Part shown: piece by piece, positions 53,901 to 62,883 of the stretch
Numbering within the stretch: the first letter of the stretch is position 1
Layout of the letters: the number at the start of each line of letters is the position of its first letter
Source: Elusimicrobiota bacterium
GTDB taxonomy: Bacteria; Elusimicrobiota; Elusimicrobia; UBA1565; UBA9628
NCBI GenBank assembly: GCA_023249675.1
Contig: JAHFCE010000007.1
Span: forward strand, 58,119 to 122,118
Reading direction: 5' to 3'
DNA: 64,000 bases
Program-made: the position numbers and the translations under genes
The notes under the pieces: model-generated
The model's input: only the letters and a program-made list of their open reading frames with translations
Database searches by the model: none
Told to the model about the DNA's origin: nothing

Positions 53901-54348
53901 TGATGGTCAGGTTGTCGAGCACCATATGCCCGCTGCTGTCGCCGGAGTAGTTCTTGATCACCCCGCCATAATCGCTCGCGCCGACGTCGCCGCCCCGAAG
54001 CGTCATGTTCTTCACGGTCATGGTGACGGTGTAGGGCCTGAACTCGAATATGCGGAAAGTGGAGGCACCCGGCGTCGTCACCTGCACCGTCACCGGCGTT
54101 CCGCTTCCAGCCGTGTTACTCCCGTCGATCGTCACCCCTTTGTCCCAGATGAGCGCGAACGCGGAGGCGATCGTGATCGTCTCGTTGCCGGCGGAGAGGT
54201 TGAAGACGACGGTGTCGCCGTTGGCGTGATCGATGAGCGCCTGACGGAGCGTGCCGGCCCCGCTGTTCGCATTGCTGGTGACCGTGATCGTCGTGGCGAG
54301 GGCTGCTTCCGCAAGGAGGAAGAACGCTGCGAGAAGGGTCAATCTCAC
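50971..54348 (-). CDS. Large exported right-handed beta-helix (CSLREA-like) protein with Fn3-like repeats and T9SS-like C-terminal tail
   Basis: TITVTSNANSGAGTLRQALIDHANGDTVVFN; repeated GGA(I/M)xxxxG helix motifs; C-terminal VNIKIYTLLGGLVTSFDSENSGGTLRWDARNAAGQDIASGGYVAVIGSPGAASVVKKILIIR. GTG start. Confidence 0.87.
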   Translation of the reverse strand: MRLTLLAAFFLLAEAALATTITVTSNANSGAGTLRQALIDHANGDTVVFNLSAGNETITIASAFALIWDKGVTIDGSNTAGSGTPVTVQVTTPGASTFRIFEFRPYTVTMTVKNMTLRGGDVGASDYGGVIKNYSGDSSGHMVLDNLTITDGKSAYGGCVYVWGTVGNVSITSTTMSSCRSTSSSYGGGAIFFRSVSGAITLQSSTFYNNSSAADGGAIYMYDQRFTMDNCTVSSNTASSDGGGMYLDGDNTLSASLITNSTFDRNVASAIGGAMEFYYGVVKITNTTIFNNRAGTVGGGFYAGYGTITLTNNTVVMDSATSINSSIYVEAGQVVYMKNNLMANSTVDFYYSGGTVNDNGYNIVETATGRTFNATGDITGNQANLNIAASLASNGTLNYTQTLALSANSVAIDAGTTTANNGVTIPTTDQRGIARVGGTDIGACEYASGANTVPSASAVSAAQQTSGAQIGKVLVDYTLTDVDSNSGNLNTSTAQVQYAVDPYASWSSATIVSASTVTALTSTPGGTAHTGELWWDAAADLGYGVSGSYKVRLKPHDGTDYAVSYATSAAFGVDTVRPTLVSITRGDGTLTFVFSKAMRTATIDNASGANDIDTVLAPSAGHYGTSGASGVSWTSNTTLVVTLASNATFASGATVNPANAVTDAYGNADNTSAPGPALAMPAPSAPLSSVSSSSALIVSFSTVSADGYTIEASTASNFTGTLYSSSTSGQAASLTVQGLSANTTYYLRAGALWGQTTSYANTSPASRTTMANAPGVPSLSGIAVSSGTIRWVWSGAGGQADTFEFYYATGSLRAALSGSATYFLETNLSTNTVYQRFLKALNTGGEANSSTVTVATPRSQFAGVGSNQLTRADGEVALDVPSALLGATTSWLLSEAPLQHPLMSNTTSLIAAGVAPAGLRESPSSLTEFIIAVNGARVTGNFDTPVRVSVPYADVNGTGYVDGTSPPIRVDSLRLYVLNESSGLWEILPGSSVDTSRKVVQGDASHLSIFTAFGVAAGVGSGLLAARVYPVPYRPNGGIADQGKPYSASDTTSGIIFDNLPSSVNIKIYTLLGGLVTSFDSENSGGTLRWDARNAAGQDIASGGYVAVIGSPGAASVVKKILIIR

Positions 54349-54449
54349 AGCCGCAGGGTAACCCCTCTGGCCGCGCTTGTCCAGGGCTAATCCGTCAGTG
54401 TTCCCCTAAGAGCATGGGTTCGATTCCTGACTCGAAATCGAAAAGTATT

Positions 54450-54521
54450 TGCGCCCGCCAGGAATCGAACCTGGACCCGCAGCTTCGGAGGCTGCTGTGA
54501 TATCCATTTCACCACGGGCGC
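54450..54521 (-). tRNA. tRNA-Arg(CCG), CCA not encoded
   Basis: Reverse strand GCGCCCG...GCAGC-CTCCGAA-GCTGC...CAGGTTCGATTCCTGGCGGGCGCA. Anticodon CCG (plus-strand cgg 54486-54488). Confidence 0.93.
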
Positions 54522-54597
54522 GAAAGGTGGGAACTTCGCTATTTTACCTTAAAAGGGCCCCCTGGCGCGTCCGAGGGGACAGGGCTATACTTCGATC

Positions 54598-55818
54598 GTG
54601 CCCCTCCTACGCGGTCTCAGGTTTTTTTGGCTTGCCGCGGCGTTGGCCGTCCGCGTCCAGGCCGGCGTCGTGCGCGGTCCTGCGCCCGTCTACGCGCCCC
54701 CCTCCGGGGCGTGGGCCGGGCCGCTCGGCGCCGCCTGCGCCGATCCCGCCCTGTCGGGACTTCTTCCCCCGTCGCTCGCGGCCCAAAATCTCTCCGCGCC
54801 GGAGGCGCTGCGCGCGGCGTCGCCGCTTGTGGAGCATCTCGCGCAAAGCCTCAAGCTCACGCCGGAGAAGTTCGCGGCTCTGCCCGTCTCCGAGAAGAAA
54901 GCCGTCCTCGAGCTCGCCTCCGAGGCGGCGCGCGAGGAACTGCGCCAGACGGTCTACGAACTGGCGGAGGACGCGCGCGACCTGTCGTCGCGCCGCAAGG
55001 GGCTTGACCGGGAGGCTCGAGCCCAGCTCTACGGGACCATCGCCCGGCTGATGGAAGTGCGCGATCATTACGGCGCGTGGGAAATACGCAACTTGCTGAT
55101 CGGCGACGCGGCCGCGCCGTTCGCTGTCACGACGCCTCCGGCCGCCGCTCGGCCCGCCCTCCGGGCGCCGTCGGCCGCCGCGCGCCGTCTGCGCGAAACC
55201 ATGGGAAAAAGCAAGAGCGGCTGGGGCCAAAACGACCTGGACGCGCTGTACATCGGCTACGGCTTCGTCCTGCGCCAGGGCGGCAAGCACCGCTTCTACT
55301 CCCATCCCGATTTCCCCCAGCTTCACGCGACCGTCTCGCGCCAGAACGACCTGCCGCCCGGCTACGTGCAAAGCGCCCTGAAGCTCATCGCCGAGCTCGA
55401 GCGCCTCAGCGCGCCCCAAAAAATCGCGGCGTCCGCCGCCGCAGGCCCGCCCGCGGCCTTGACGTTGGCCGATCTTTCGGCGCTGTTGTCTCCGCCCGCG
55501 GCGAAGATCGCGACGCCAGAGCCCGCCCTTGAGGAGTCAAGGCCGCGCGCGCCCCCGAAAATCAGGATCGCTCTTCATAACACCCCGGCGCCCGCGTCAA
55601 ACCCGATCAAGCTCGCCCCGCCGACCGCGCACGAACCCATCGCCAAGACCGCGACGCCCGCGCCCGCGGCAACCTCGTCCGCGAAGTCTTCCGGCCTCTT
55701 CAAGCGAATCAAAGACGCGACGCAATCCGCGTTGACGCGCGCAAGAAATTCGAGGGCAAGAAAAAAATTCGAGCGCCTTAAACAATATTTTTTCCCTTAC
55801 GCAAAAACGCGCGACTAA
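54598..55818 (+). CDS. Exported protein with internal HicA/YcfA-like small fold
   Basis: GTG start, signal peptide LRFFWLAAALAVRVQAG. Internal LDALYIGYGFVLRQGGKHRFYSHPDFPQLHATVSRQNDLPPGYVQSALKLIAEL resembles HicA (GSHHxYxHP...vpvPxHxxxLxxGtlrsILkqa). Confidence 0.65.
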   Translation: MPLLRGLRFFWLAAALAVRVQAGVVRGPAPVYAPPSGAWAGPLGAACADPALSGLLPPSLAAQNLSAPEALRAASPLVEHLAQSLKLTPEKFAALPVSEKKAVLELASEAAREELRQTVYELAEDARDLSSRRKGLDREARAQLYGTIARLMEVRDHYGAWEIRNLLIGDAAAPFAVTTPPAAARPALRAPSAAARRLRETMGKSKSGWGQNDLDALYIGYGFVLRQGGKHRFYSHPDFPQLHATVSRQNDLPPGYVQSALKLIAELERLSAPQKIAASAAAGPPAALTLADLSALLSPPAAKIATPEPALEESRPRAPPKIRIALHNTPAPASNPIKLAPPTAHEPIAKTATPAPAATSSAKSSGLFKRIKDATQSALTRARNSRARKKFERLKQYFFPYAKTRD

Positions 55819-55834
55819 ATGCTATTCTCTGGCC

Positions 55835-56128
55835 GTGCGAAGCTCCTTGCTTCTGTGCCTTCGACTTTTTGTTCCCGCCGCTTTACTCGGCGTCGTCTTG
55901 CTTCTCGGCGAGCGTTCGCCCAACCCCCCCGACGAGGTTCCATCGGCCACTTTGTCCGCCGCCTCGGATGATCTCGCCGAACGCATCATCCCGTGCCCCG
56001 GCCTCGTCCCGGGACGACTCATCATCTCGCTCCTGCCGGTCCGGCTGCCTCCCGCGGCCTCCGCTCCTCTCAAAGCCGACGCTCCGATTCCGCAGCCGCG
56101 CTCTCTGTCGCCTCCAACCGCCGTCTAG
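55835..56128 (+). CDS. Small putative exported or membrane peptide
   Basis: GTG start preceded by TATTCT-N6; hydrophobic N-terminus LLLCLRLFVPAALLGVVLLLG; no recognised family. Confidence 0.4.
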   Translation: MRSSLLLCLRLFVPAALLGVVLLLGERSPNPPDEVPSATLSAASDDLAERIIPCPGLVPGRLIISLLPVRLPPAASAPLKADAPIPQPRSLSPPTAV

Positions 56129-56224
56129 CCCCCTCCGTCCGACGCCCAAGGACGCGCGCCCTCGATGACGCACGTTCCCGACTTGAAGCCGCATCACGCA
56201 TTGAAATTAAAAGGAGATACCGAA

Positions 56225-56458
56225 ATGAAGAAGTTCCTCATCGCCGTCGCCGTTCTGGGCCTCACCGCCCCGTTGTTCGCGCAGGCCCCCGAGACCAAGC
56301 CCGCCGCTGCTCCCGTAGCGGCCGCGCCGGTCAAGGCCGCGAAGAAGGCCGCCAAGAAGGGCGCAAAGAAGGCCGCGAAAAAGGCCGCCAAGCAGGTCAA
56401 GACCGAGGAAGCCCCGAAGGCTCCGGCCGCTGCACCCGCCGCGACCAAGGCTCAGTAA
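56225..56458 (+). CDS. Secreted Lys/Ala-rich low-complexity protein
   Basis: AAGGAG SD. MKKFLIAVAVLGLTAPLFAQ signal peptide, then AAKKAAKKGAKKAAKKAAKQ repeat. Strong terminator downstream. Confidence 0.8.
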   Translation: MKKFLIAVAVLGLTAPLFAQAPETKPAAAPVAAAPVKAAKKAAKKGAKKAAKKAAKQVKTEEAPKAPAAAPAATKAQ

Positions 56459-56475
56459 GGCCTCAGCCTCAAAAT

Positions 56476-56513
56476 AAGGCCCCGCGCCCTCAAGGCGCGG
56501 GGCCTTCGTTTTT
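56476..56513. terminator. Intrinsic, likely bidirectional terminator between convergent genes
   Basis: AAGGCCCCGCGCC-CTCAA-GGCGCGGGGCCTT followed by CGTTTTTC; preceded by AAAAT on the other side. 13-bp perfect stem. Confidence 0.93.
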
Positions 56514-57410
56514 CTATTTCGCGGGCCGGGCGCCGACCGGGCGCCCGAGATGCTTAAAGAGGCCGGCGGCGGCGGCCTTGAGCTTGGCCTCGTCGACGCC
56601 GGGATCGGAGCCCGCGGCCTTGAACGCCGAGACGAGCGCTTCCGTCGCGACATTGCCCGATGCGCCGGGCGCGTAGGGACAGCCGCCGACGCCGCCGGTC
56701 GAGGCGTCGAAACCGGTGATGCCGAACGTCTTCCAAGCCACGATCGCATTGGCGACCGCGCGGCCGAAGGTGTTGTGGAAGTGCAGAAATACGCTGTCTT
56801 TCGGCACCGCCTTGAGCAGAAGGAACAGAAGCCGGCGGACCTCATCCGGCGAGGCCTTGCCGATCGTGTCGCCGATCGAGAACTCGCTCACCCCCAGGCC
56901 CGAGAGCCTCTTGACGACCTCAACGACTTTCTCGGGCGCCACCTTGCCCTCATACGGGCACCAAAACGCGGTCGAGACGTAGCCGCGCACCGGCAGGCGC
57001 GCGGCGCGCGAGCGCGCGACCACGGGACGGAAGCGCTCGATCGACTGGGAAATCGTCGCCTTGATGTTTTTGGCGTTGAAGGTTTCCGAGGCCGCCGTGA
57101 AGACTGAGATTTTGTCCGCCTTGACGGCCAGCGCCAAATCGAGGCCGATCTCGTTGGGCACAAGCGCCGAGTACAGTACGCCCGGCTTGCGCTTGATGCG
57201 CGCGAACACCTGCTCGGAATTCGCCATCTGCGGAACGGACTTCGGGTTGACGAAGGCCCCGGCCTCGATCTCCTTGAGGCCCGTCTCGGAGAGCGCGTCG
57301 ATGAAGGCGACCTTCGCCTCGAGAGGAACCGGATTCTTTTCGTTCTGCAGGCCGTCGCGCGGCCCGACCTCGACGAGGCGCGGCTGAGGGCGCGGCTTTA
57401 CCGGGTCCAC
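56514..57410 (-). CDS. mvaB: Hydroxymethylglutaryl-CoA lyase
   Basis: VEVGPRDGLQNEKNPVPLEAKVAFIDALSETGLKEIEAGAFVNPKSVPQMA; HFHNTFGRAVAN; GGVGGCPYAPGASGNVATE. GTG start overlaps the upstream stop region. Confidence 0.95.
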   Translation of the reverse strand: MDPVKPRPQPRLVEVGPRDGLQNEKNPVPLEAKVAFIDALSETGLKEIEAGAFVNPKSVPQMANSEQVFARIKRKPGVLYSALVPNEIGLDLALAVKADKISVFTAASETFNAKNIKATISQSIERFRPVVARSRAARLPVRGYVSTAFWCPYEGKVAPEKVVEVVKRLSGLGVSEFSIGDTIGKASPDEVRRLLFLLLKAVPKDSVFLHFHNTFGRAVANAIVAWKTFGITGFDASTGGVGGCPYAPGASGNVATEALVSAFKAAGSDPGVDEAKLKAAAAGLFKHLGRPVGARPAK

Positions 57411-58177
57411 TCGGGGGCCCGCTTTTCGAGGAAGGCGGCCAGACCCTCTTGGCCTTCGGCGGAGGAACGCAGCCGGACCAAGGTCTCGACGGCAAGACCG
57501 ATGCGCTGGTTCAAACCCAGCACAGAAAGCCTCGGGAGCAGGGCCTTGGCGGCGCGCACGGCGTTCGGTCCGCACTTGACGATGTTCGCCGCGATCGCGT
57601 CCGCCTTCGCGGACAGTTCGGCCGCGGCAACGGCCTCGTGGGCGAGGCCCATCTGCACCGCCTCCTTCGCCCCGAAGACTTCTCCGGTCAAATAGTAGCG
57701 GCGAGCGTTGGCGGCGCCGATCTTGGGGAGCACCCAGCAGGAGATGACGGCGGGCATGATGCCGAGACGGCATTCGGAAAAAGACATCTTCGCATCATCG
57801 GCAAGAAGGGCGATGTCGCAGGCCGCGACCAGGCCCAAGCCGCCCCCGAACACGTTGCCGTGCGCCGCCACGATGACCGGAACCGGACATTCGTCGACGG
57901 CTTGAAGCATGTCGGCCAGAAGACGCGCGTCTTTTTTGCCCTCGTCAGGAGGAAGCTTGCCCGACTCTTTCATCCAATGGATGTCCGCGCCCGCGCAGAA
58001 ATCCGGGCCTTCGCCGGTCACGATCACGGCGCGGACGGCGGGGTCCTTGGCAATCGCCGAGAACGCCATCGTCAACGAACGGAGAGTCTCATCACTCATC
58101 GCATTCCGCGTCTCAGGACGCGACAGCGTCACCATGGTCACGGGTCCGGCGCGGACTTTGAGGTGCCGGTATTCCAT
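57398..58177 (-). CDS. liuC: Enoyl-CoA hydratase/isomerase, probable methylglutaconyl-CoA hydratase
   Basis: VTLSRPETRNAMSDETL...FCAGADIHWMKESG...AAHGNVFGGGLGLVAACDIAL; genomic context with mccB and mvaB. Confidence 0.88.
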   Translation of the reverse strand: MEYRHLKVRAGPVTMVTLSRPETRNAMSDETLRSLTMAFSAIAKDPAVRAVIVTGEGPDFCAGADIHWMKESGKLPPDEGKKDARLLADMLQAVDECPVPVIVAAHGNVFGGGLGLVAACDIALLADDAKMSFSECRLGIMPAVISCWVLPKIGAANARRYYLTGEVFGAKEAVQMGLAHEAVAAAELSAKADAIAANIVKCGPNAVRAAKALLPRLSVLGLNQRIGLAVETLVRLRSSAEGQEGLAAFLEKRAPEWTR

Positions 58178-58178
58178 G

Positions 58179-59792
58179 CTACATCCGGAAAACAGGCCGG
58201 CGCAGCTCCCCGATCGGCGCGTGCGCCGCGGCGGCCAAGGCCATCGCCAGAACCCGACGCGTATCGGCGGGCGCGATGATGCCGTCGTCCCACAGGCGCG
58301 CGGTGCCGAAGTAAGGATGGCCCTCGGTCTCGTACTGAGCGCGGATCGGGGCCTGTATCTTGGCTTCATCTTCGGCGGTCAGCTCGGCCTTCTGCCGCTT
58401 GAGCTGCTCGCGCTTGATGATCGCCATCACGGTCGCGGCCTGGTCGGCCCCCATCACCGAGACGCGCGCGTTGGGCCAGGTGAACAGGAAGCGCGCGCCA
58501 TAGGCGCGGCCGCACATGGCGTAGTTGCCGGCCCCGTTCGAGGAGCCGACGATGACGGTGATCTTCGGCACGCGCGCGGTCGAAACGGCCTGGACAAGCT
58601 TAGCGCCATGCTTAATAATGCCGGCCTGTTCGAAATCTTTGCCGACCATGAAACCCGTGATGTTCTGTAGAAACAGGAGCGGAATCTTGCGTTGGTCGCA
58701 CAACTCGATAAAATGCGCGCCCTTCAAGGCCGCTTCTGAAAAAAGCACGCCGCGATTGGCGAGAATACCCACCGGACGCCCGTGAATCTTGGCGAAGCCC
58801 GTCGTCATCGTCAGACCGTACAACGCCTTGAACTCGTGGAAGCGCGAACCATCGACGAGACGCGCGATGACCTCTTTGGGCTCGGCCGGACGGCGCAGGT
58901 CGCGGTTGACAATCCCGTACAGGTCCTCGGCCGGATAGAGCGGAGCTTCGCCTTCACCAAGATCAAAAAAGGGAGCATTCAAATTGGCCACAATAGACCG
59001 GCAAATTTGCAATGCATGTTCGTCGTTGTCGGCAAGATGATCGGTGACGCCGGAGACCCGGCTGTGCATGTCGCCGCCGCCGAGTTCCTCGGCGGTGGAC
59101 TCCTCTCCGGTCGCGGCCTTGACCAGGGGCGGCCCGCCGAGGTAGATCGTGCCCTGGCCGCGCACGATCACGCACTCGTCGGCCATCGCAGGAACGTAAG
59201 CGCCGCCGGCGGTGCACATGCCCATCACGATCGCGATCTGCGGAATGCCCAGAGACGACATCAGCGCTTGATTGTAGAAAATGCGCCCGAAGTGCTCCTT
59301 GTCCGGGAAAACCTCGGCCTGCCTCGGCAGGAACACGCCGCCGGAGTCGACAAGATAGACGCAGGGCAGGCGGTTTTCGAGCGCCACTTCCTGGGCGCGC
59401 AGGTGCTTCTTGATCGTTTCCGCGTAGTAGGTGCCGCCTTTAACCGTCGCATCGTTGGCGACGATCACGCACAGCCGTCCGCTGATCACGCCGAGCCCGG
59501 AGATCATGCCCGCGGCGGGAACTTCGTCATCGTATAGGCCCATCGCGGCCAGAGCCGACAACTCGAGGAAATAGGAGCCGTGATCGAGCAGGCGCTCGAC
59601 ACGCTCGCGCGCGGTCAGCTTGCCGCGGGAACGGTGCAGCTCGACCGCCTTCGCCGAGCCCCCCGTCCGGATCTTCGCAAGCCTCGCGTTCAGGTCCGCG
59701 AGCAGCTCGCCATGATGCTTGACGTTGGCTTTAAATTCCGCGGCTTCGCGCGCAACCGTGGACACTATCGGGGGCGTGTCGGCGTCGATCAT
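58179..59792 (-). CDS. mccB: Acyl-CoA carboxylase carboxyltransferase subunit, probable methylcrotonyl-CoA carboxylase beta
   Basis: [113 protein letters not shown]. Confidence 0.93.
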   Translation of the reverse strand: MIDADTPPIVSTVAREAAEFKANVKHHGELLADLNARLAKIRTGGSAKAVELHRSRGKLTARERVERLLDHGSYFLELSALAAMGLYDDEVPAAGMISGLGVISGRLCVIVANDATVKGGTYYAETIKKHLRAQEVALENRLPCVYLVDSGGVFLPRQAEVFPDKEHFGRIFYNQALMSSLGIPQIAIVMGMCTAGGAYVPAMADECVIVRGQGTIYLGGPPLVKAATGEESTAEELGGGDMHSRVSGVTDHLADNDEHALQICRSIVANLNAPFFDLGEGEAPLYPAEDLYGIVNRDLRRPAEPKEVIARLVDGSRFHEFKALYGLTMTTGFAKIHGRPVGILANRGVLFSEAALKGAHFIELCDQRKIPLLFLQNITGFMVGKDFEQAGIIKHGAKLVQAVSTARVPKITVIVGSSNGAGNYAMCGRAYGARFLFTWPNARVSVMGADQAATVMAIIKREQLKRQKAELTAEDEAKIQAPIRAQYETEGHPYFGTARLWDDGIIAPADTRRVLAMALAAAAHAPIGELRRPVFRM

Positions 59793-59811
59793 GACCGGGA
59801 TGATATAAAAT

Positions 59812-61647
59812 CTAGGCGCGGTCCGCGAAACGGTCCGCCAAGCGCACCCAGGATCGTCTCGCCCCCTCGGCGGCCCCGCGCTCGCGCACCTCGGAAAAAC
59901 TCCCGCGCAGCAGCCTCACGATGCCGGGGCCGCGCTCCACGCACCGAAACGATTCCAGCCCACGCGCAACGCCGATCTCGGCCAGCGCTCGCACCAAAGC
60001 GCTTCCCACGCCCCGGCGCTGGAAATCATCCCGCACCGCGACGCTCAGTTCGGCCTCGCTCTCGCCCGTCCGCGCGTGATAGCGCGCCACGCCCACCAGG
60101 AGGCGCCGCCGTCCCTCGCGCAGAAAGGCCCCGAGCGCCATCGAGGTGCGAAAGTCGATGGCCACGAGCTCCTGGAACTGCGCCTCCGAGAGGCGCGACA
60201 GCGGCGTGCCGAAGCGCAAAGCGCTCGTCTCCTGCGACTGCGCGTAGAAAAGCTCCTTCAAGGGGCGCTCATCGGCAGGTCCCAAAGGCCGCAGCAGCAA
60301 GTCGAGCTCGCCGACCCGGCGGCGCGACTGCAGCTCGATGGGATAAGCGCCGTTCGGCGGAGGCAGAATGTGTCCCGCGTCGAGCAGGCCCGCCTTGGCC
60401 GCCTCACCCGCAAGCGCCACGCGAAAGCGCGGGTGCGCGATCTGGATCAGGGCCACGGCGCGCTGACGGATCGTCTTGGCCTTGAGGCTGGCGATGCCGT
60501 ACTCGGTGACCACATAGTCGATGTCGGCGCGCGTCGTGACCACGCCGGTGCCCGGAGACAGCGCGCAGGCGATCCGGGAGACCGTCCCCTTCTTGGCGGT
60601 GGACGGCAGAACGATGATGGATTTCCCACCGCGCGAGGCCGTCGCGCCCCGCACGAAATCCACCTGGCCGCCGACGCCGCTGTACAGCCTCCCGCCGATC
60701 GAGTCGGCGGCGACCTGGCCGGTCAGGTCCACGAGCAAAGCCGAGTTGATCGAGACCATCCGCTCATTGCTCGCGATGACGGCGGGATCGTTGACGTAGT
60801 CGCTCGGGTGAAACAGGAACTGGGGATTGCCGTCGACGGCAGCGTAGAGGCGCCGGCTGCCCATGCAGAAGGAGGTCACGACACGGCCGGGGTGAAGGCT
60901 CTTCGCTCTGCCTGTGACGACCCCAGCGTTCAAGAGGTCGAGCACGCCATCGGAAATCATCTCCGAGTGGACGCCGAGGTCCTTCTTGCCGGAGAGCGCT
61001 GCGAGCACGGCATCGGGCACCGCGCCGATGCCGACCTGGATGGTCGAGTCGTCCTCAATAAGCTCGCGCACATAGCGCCCGATCCACAGCGCCTCGGCCG
61101 TGGCCTCGCGCGCCGGCAGCTCGAGAATCGGGCCGCCGCCCGCGACGAACGCGTCGATGTCCGTGACAGGAACCGTCGAGTCGCCCTCCGTCCAGGGCAT
61201 ATTCGGATTGATCAGAGCCACGACATAAGCCGCCGACTCGACCGCGGCCTTGACCACGTCCACCGAAACGCCCAGAGAGCACACGCCCCCGCGGGCGGGT
61301 GTGGCCTGCACGAGTGCGACGTCGAGCGGCAGGTGCCCGGAACGGAACAGCCCGGGCACCTCATGGAGGAAACACGGGGTGTAGTCCGCCAACCCGGCGC
61401 CGACCGCCTCGCGGGTATTGGCTCCGATGAACAGCGCGTTGTGCCGCACGTGCCCGCGGAAGGACGGCGCCGCGTAGGGCGCCTGCGCGAGCGTCATCAG
61501 GTGCAGGACTTCGACATCGGAGAGGTCCGCGGCCCGCGCGGCGAGTGCCACGACCAACTCCTGCGGGGCGGCGGCCCCAGACCCCACGAGCACGCGCTGA
61601 CCGCTGCGAAGCGGCGCCAAAGCCTGTGCCGCGGAGACCTTCTTCAT
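59812..61647 (-). CDS. Acetyl-CoA hydrolase/transferase fused to a C-terminal GNAT acetyltransferase domain
   Basis: N-terminal CoA-transferase ([71 protein letters not shown]). C-terminal GNAT ([33 protein letters not shown]). Confidence 0.9.
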   Translation of the reverse strand: MKKVSAAQALAPLRSGQRVLVGSGAAAPQELVVALAARAADLSDVEVLHLMTLAQAPYAAPSFRGHVRHNALFIGANTREAVGAGLADYTPCFLHEVPGLFRSGHLPLDVALVQATPARGGVCSLGVSVDVVKAAVESAAYVVALINPNMPWTEGDSTVPVTDIDAFVAGGGPILELPAREATAEALWIGRYVRELIEDDSTIQVGIGAVPDAVLAALSGKKDLGVHSEMISDGVLDLLNAGVVTGRAKSLHPGRVVTSFCMGSRRLYAAVDGNPQFLFHPSDYVNDPAVIASNERMVSINSALLVDLTGQVAADSIGGRLYSGVGGQVDFVRGATASRGGKSIIVLPSTAKKGTVSRIACALSPGTGVVTTRADIDYVVTEYGIASLKAKTIRQRAVALIQIAHPRFRVALAGEAAKAGLLDAGHILPPPNGAYPIELQSRRRVGELDLLLRPLGPADERPLKELFYAQSQETSALRFGTPLSRLSEAQFQELVAIDFRTSMALGAFLREGRRRLLVGVARYHARTGESEAELSVAVRDDFQRRGVGSALVRALAEIGVARGLESFRCVERGPGIVRLLRGSFSEVRERGAAEGARRSWVRLADRFADRA

Positions 61648-61677
61648 GACACCTATACGAGCAACAAAACGGCCAAC

Positions 61678-62760
61678 CTAGCGGCGCCGAGTCGCTTTGA
61701 GCTCGTGGCGCACGGCGTTGACCGTGCGGCGGGAGACGGAAATGCCGCGCTCCGCCTTCAGCCGCTCCACGAGGACGGCATCGGTGACAGCCACGCTCAC
61801 GGCAAGCCACTGCCCGAGCAGCTCGCGCAGAACGCTCCGTCGTCCGGGCACGAAAGCGATCAGAGGCAGCTCCCGTCCGGAAGGCAGGCGCACGGAGCGC
61901 TGCGCGAAGGCGCGGCTGACCGTGCTCGGCGCCAGGTCGAGGCGCTTGGCCAATTGACGCAGGCTGATCGGGCGGACGTCCTCGGGACGAGCGCTCTTCA
62001 GGTAGTCGACCTGCAGGCGCGCGACCATCTCGAGCAGACGGAACAAGGTGCTCTGGCGGAGGTTCACGGTCTCGAGGCGCTTGAGCATGGCGGGCAGATG
62101 CTTGCGCTCCTGCGCCGTCAGCCCCCCGTCCTTCCAGCGGTCGAGGAGGTCATGACGGACCTGGTAGAGGCCGCGCGCCCAATACGGCGCGTAGAACTCG
62201 AAAGTCGGCGAGCCGCTCTCCAGGGAAATTTGGGCGAGGCAGGCCGCCTGGCGAGAGGGCGCGGCCGCCGGCGCCGACACCTTGCCCTCGAACTCGGCGC
62301 GCGCTCCCAGCTCGACGACGAGTTCGTGAATCCGACGCACCTCCTCGGCCGCAAGGCCGGTGCGGCGGCCGATCTCTTCGAGAGTGAGCGCGTCCTCGCC
62401 ATGCAGAAAGTAGCGCTCGAAGTCCTTCTGCCCCATGCGCTTGATCGCGGCCAACGCGGGACCGCGCGCCTCGGCGAACTCTTCGACGCCGACGCGTTCC
62501 CCGGCGCCGGCCGCGGTCCGTTCGTCGATCTCGTAGAACGAGCCCGAGAGCTTGCCTCCCGGCCAGCGCTGGCGGCGAAGCGCGCCGGGAATGCGTCCGT
62601 CGCCGAAGTAAAGTTTCTGGAAAAGAGGATCTTTCTCGAGCTTTTCGACCTCACGCGCGAACTCGCGTTCGGGCATCTCGATCCAGTCGGCCATGCGCAT
62701 ACGTCCCATCACGGTCAGACGTTGGCTGGTGGCGAGAACAAGCTTCTGGGTCTGCTTCAT
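61678..62760 (-). CDS. rpoN: Divergent, short RNA polymerase sigma-54 factor
   Basis: Region-I-like N-terminus, ISLRQLAKRLDLAPSTVSRAFAQRSVRLPSGRELPLIAFV, RpoN-box-like SVSRRTVNAVRHELKATRRR. AAGGA SD. Confidence 0.78.
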   Translation of the reverse strand: MKQTQKLVLATSQRLTVMGRMRMADWIEMPEREFAREVEKLEKDPLFQKLYFGDGRIPGALRRQRWPGGKLSGSFYEIDERTAAGAGERVGVEEFAEARGPALAAIKRMGQKDFERYFLHGEDALTLEEIGRRTGLAAEEVRRIHELVVELGARAEFEGKVSAPAAAPSRQAACLAQISLESGSPTFEFYAPYWARGLYQVRHDLLDRWKDGGLTAQERKHLPAMLKRLETVNLRQSTLFRLLEMVARLQVDYLKSARPEDVRPISLRQLAKRLDLAPSTVSRAFAQRSVRLPSGRELPLIAFVPGRRSVLRELLGQWLAVSVAVTDAVLVERLKAERGISVSRRTVNAVRHELKATRRR

Positions 62761-62797
62761 GATTTTGGTCCTTGGCCGTTATGTTCCGACGGACATC

Positions 62798-62841
62798 GTA
62801 GCAATATTCCGGCCAAACCGTTTTTGAGCCAAATTTGCTAC
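62798..62841. repeat. Inverted repeat GTAGCAA-N30-TTGCTAC between divergent rpoN and histidine kinase
   Basis: Arms 62798-62804 and 62835-62841. Confidence 0.75.
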
Positions 62842-62883
62842 AAAATGGAACACTTCTCTAAGCCTCGGATAAAAGTCTCGATC

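Noticed and set aside
60076-62844. N-terminal ~920 codons of the 1293-aa plus-strand ORF
   Set aside because: Runs antisense through CoA-transferase and rpoN; only the part from about 62845/62884 on is a real histidine kinase.
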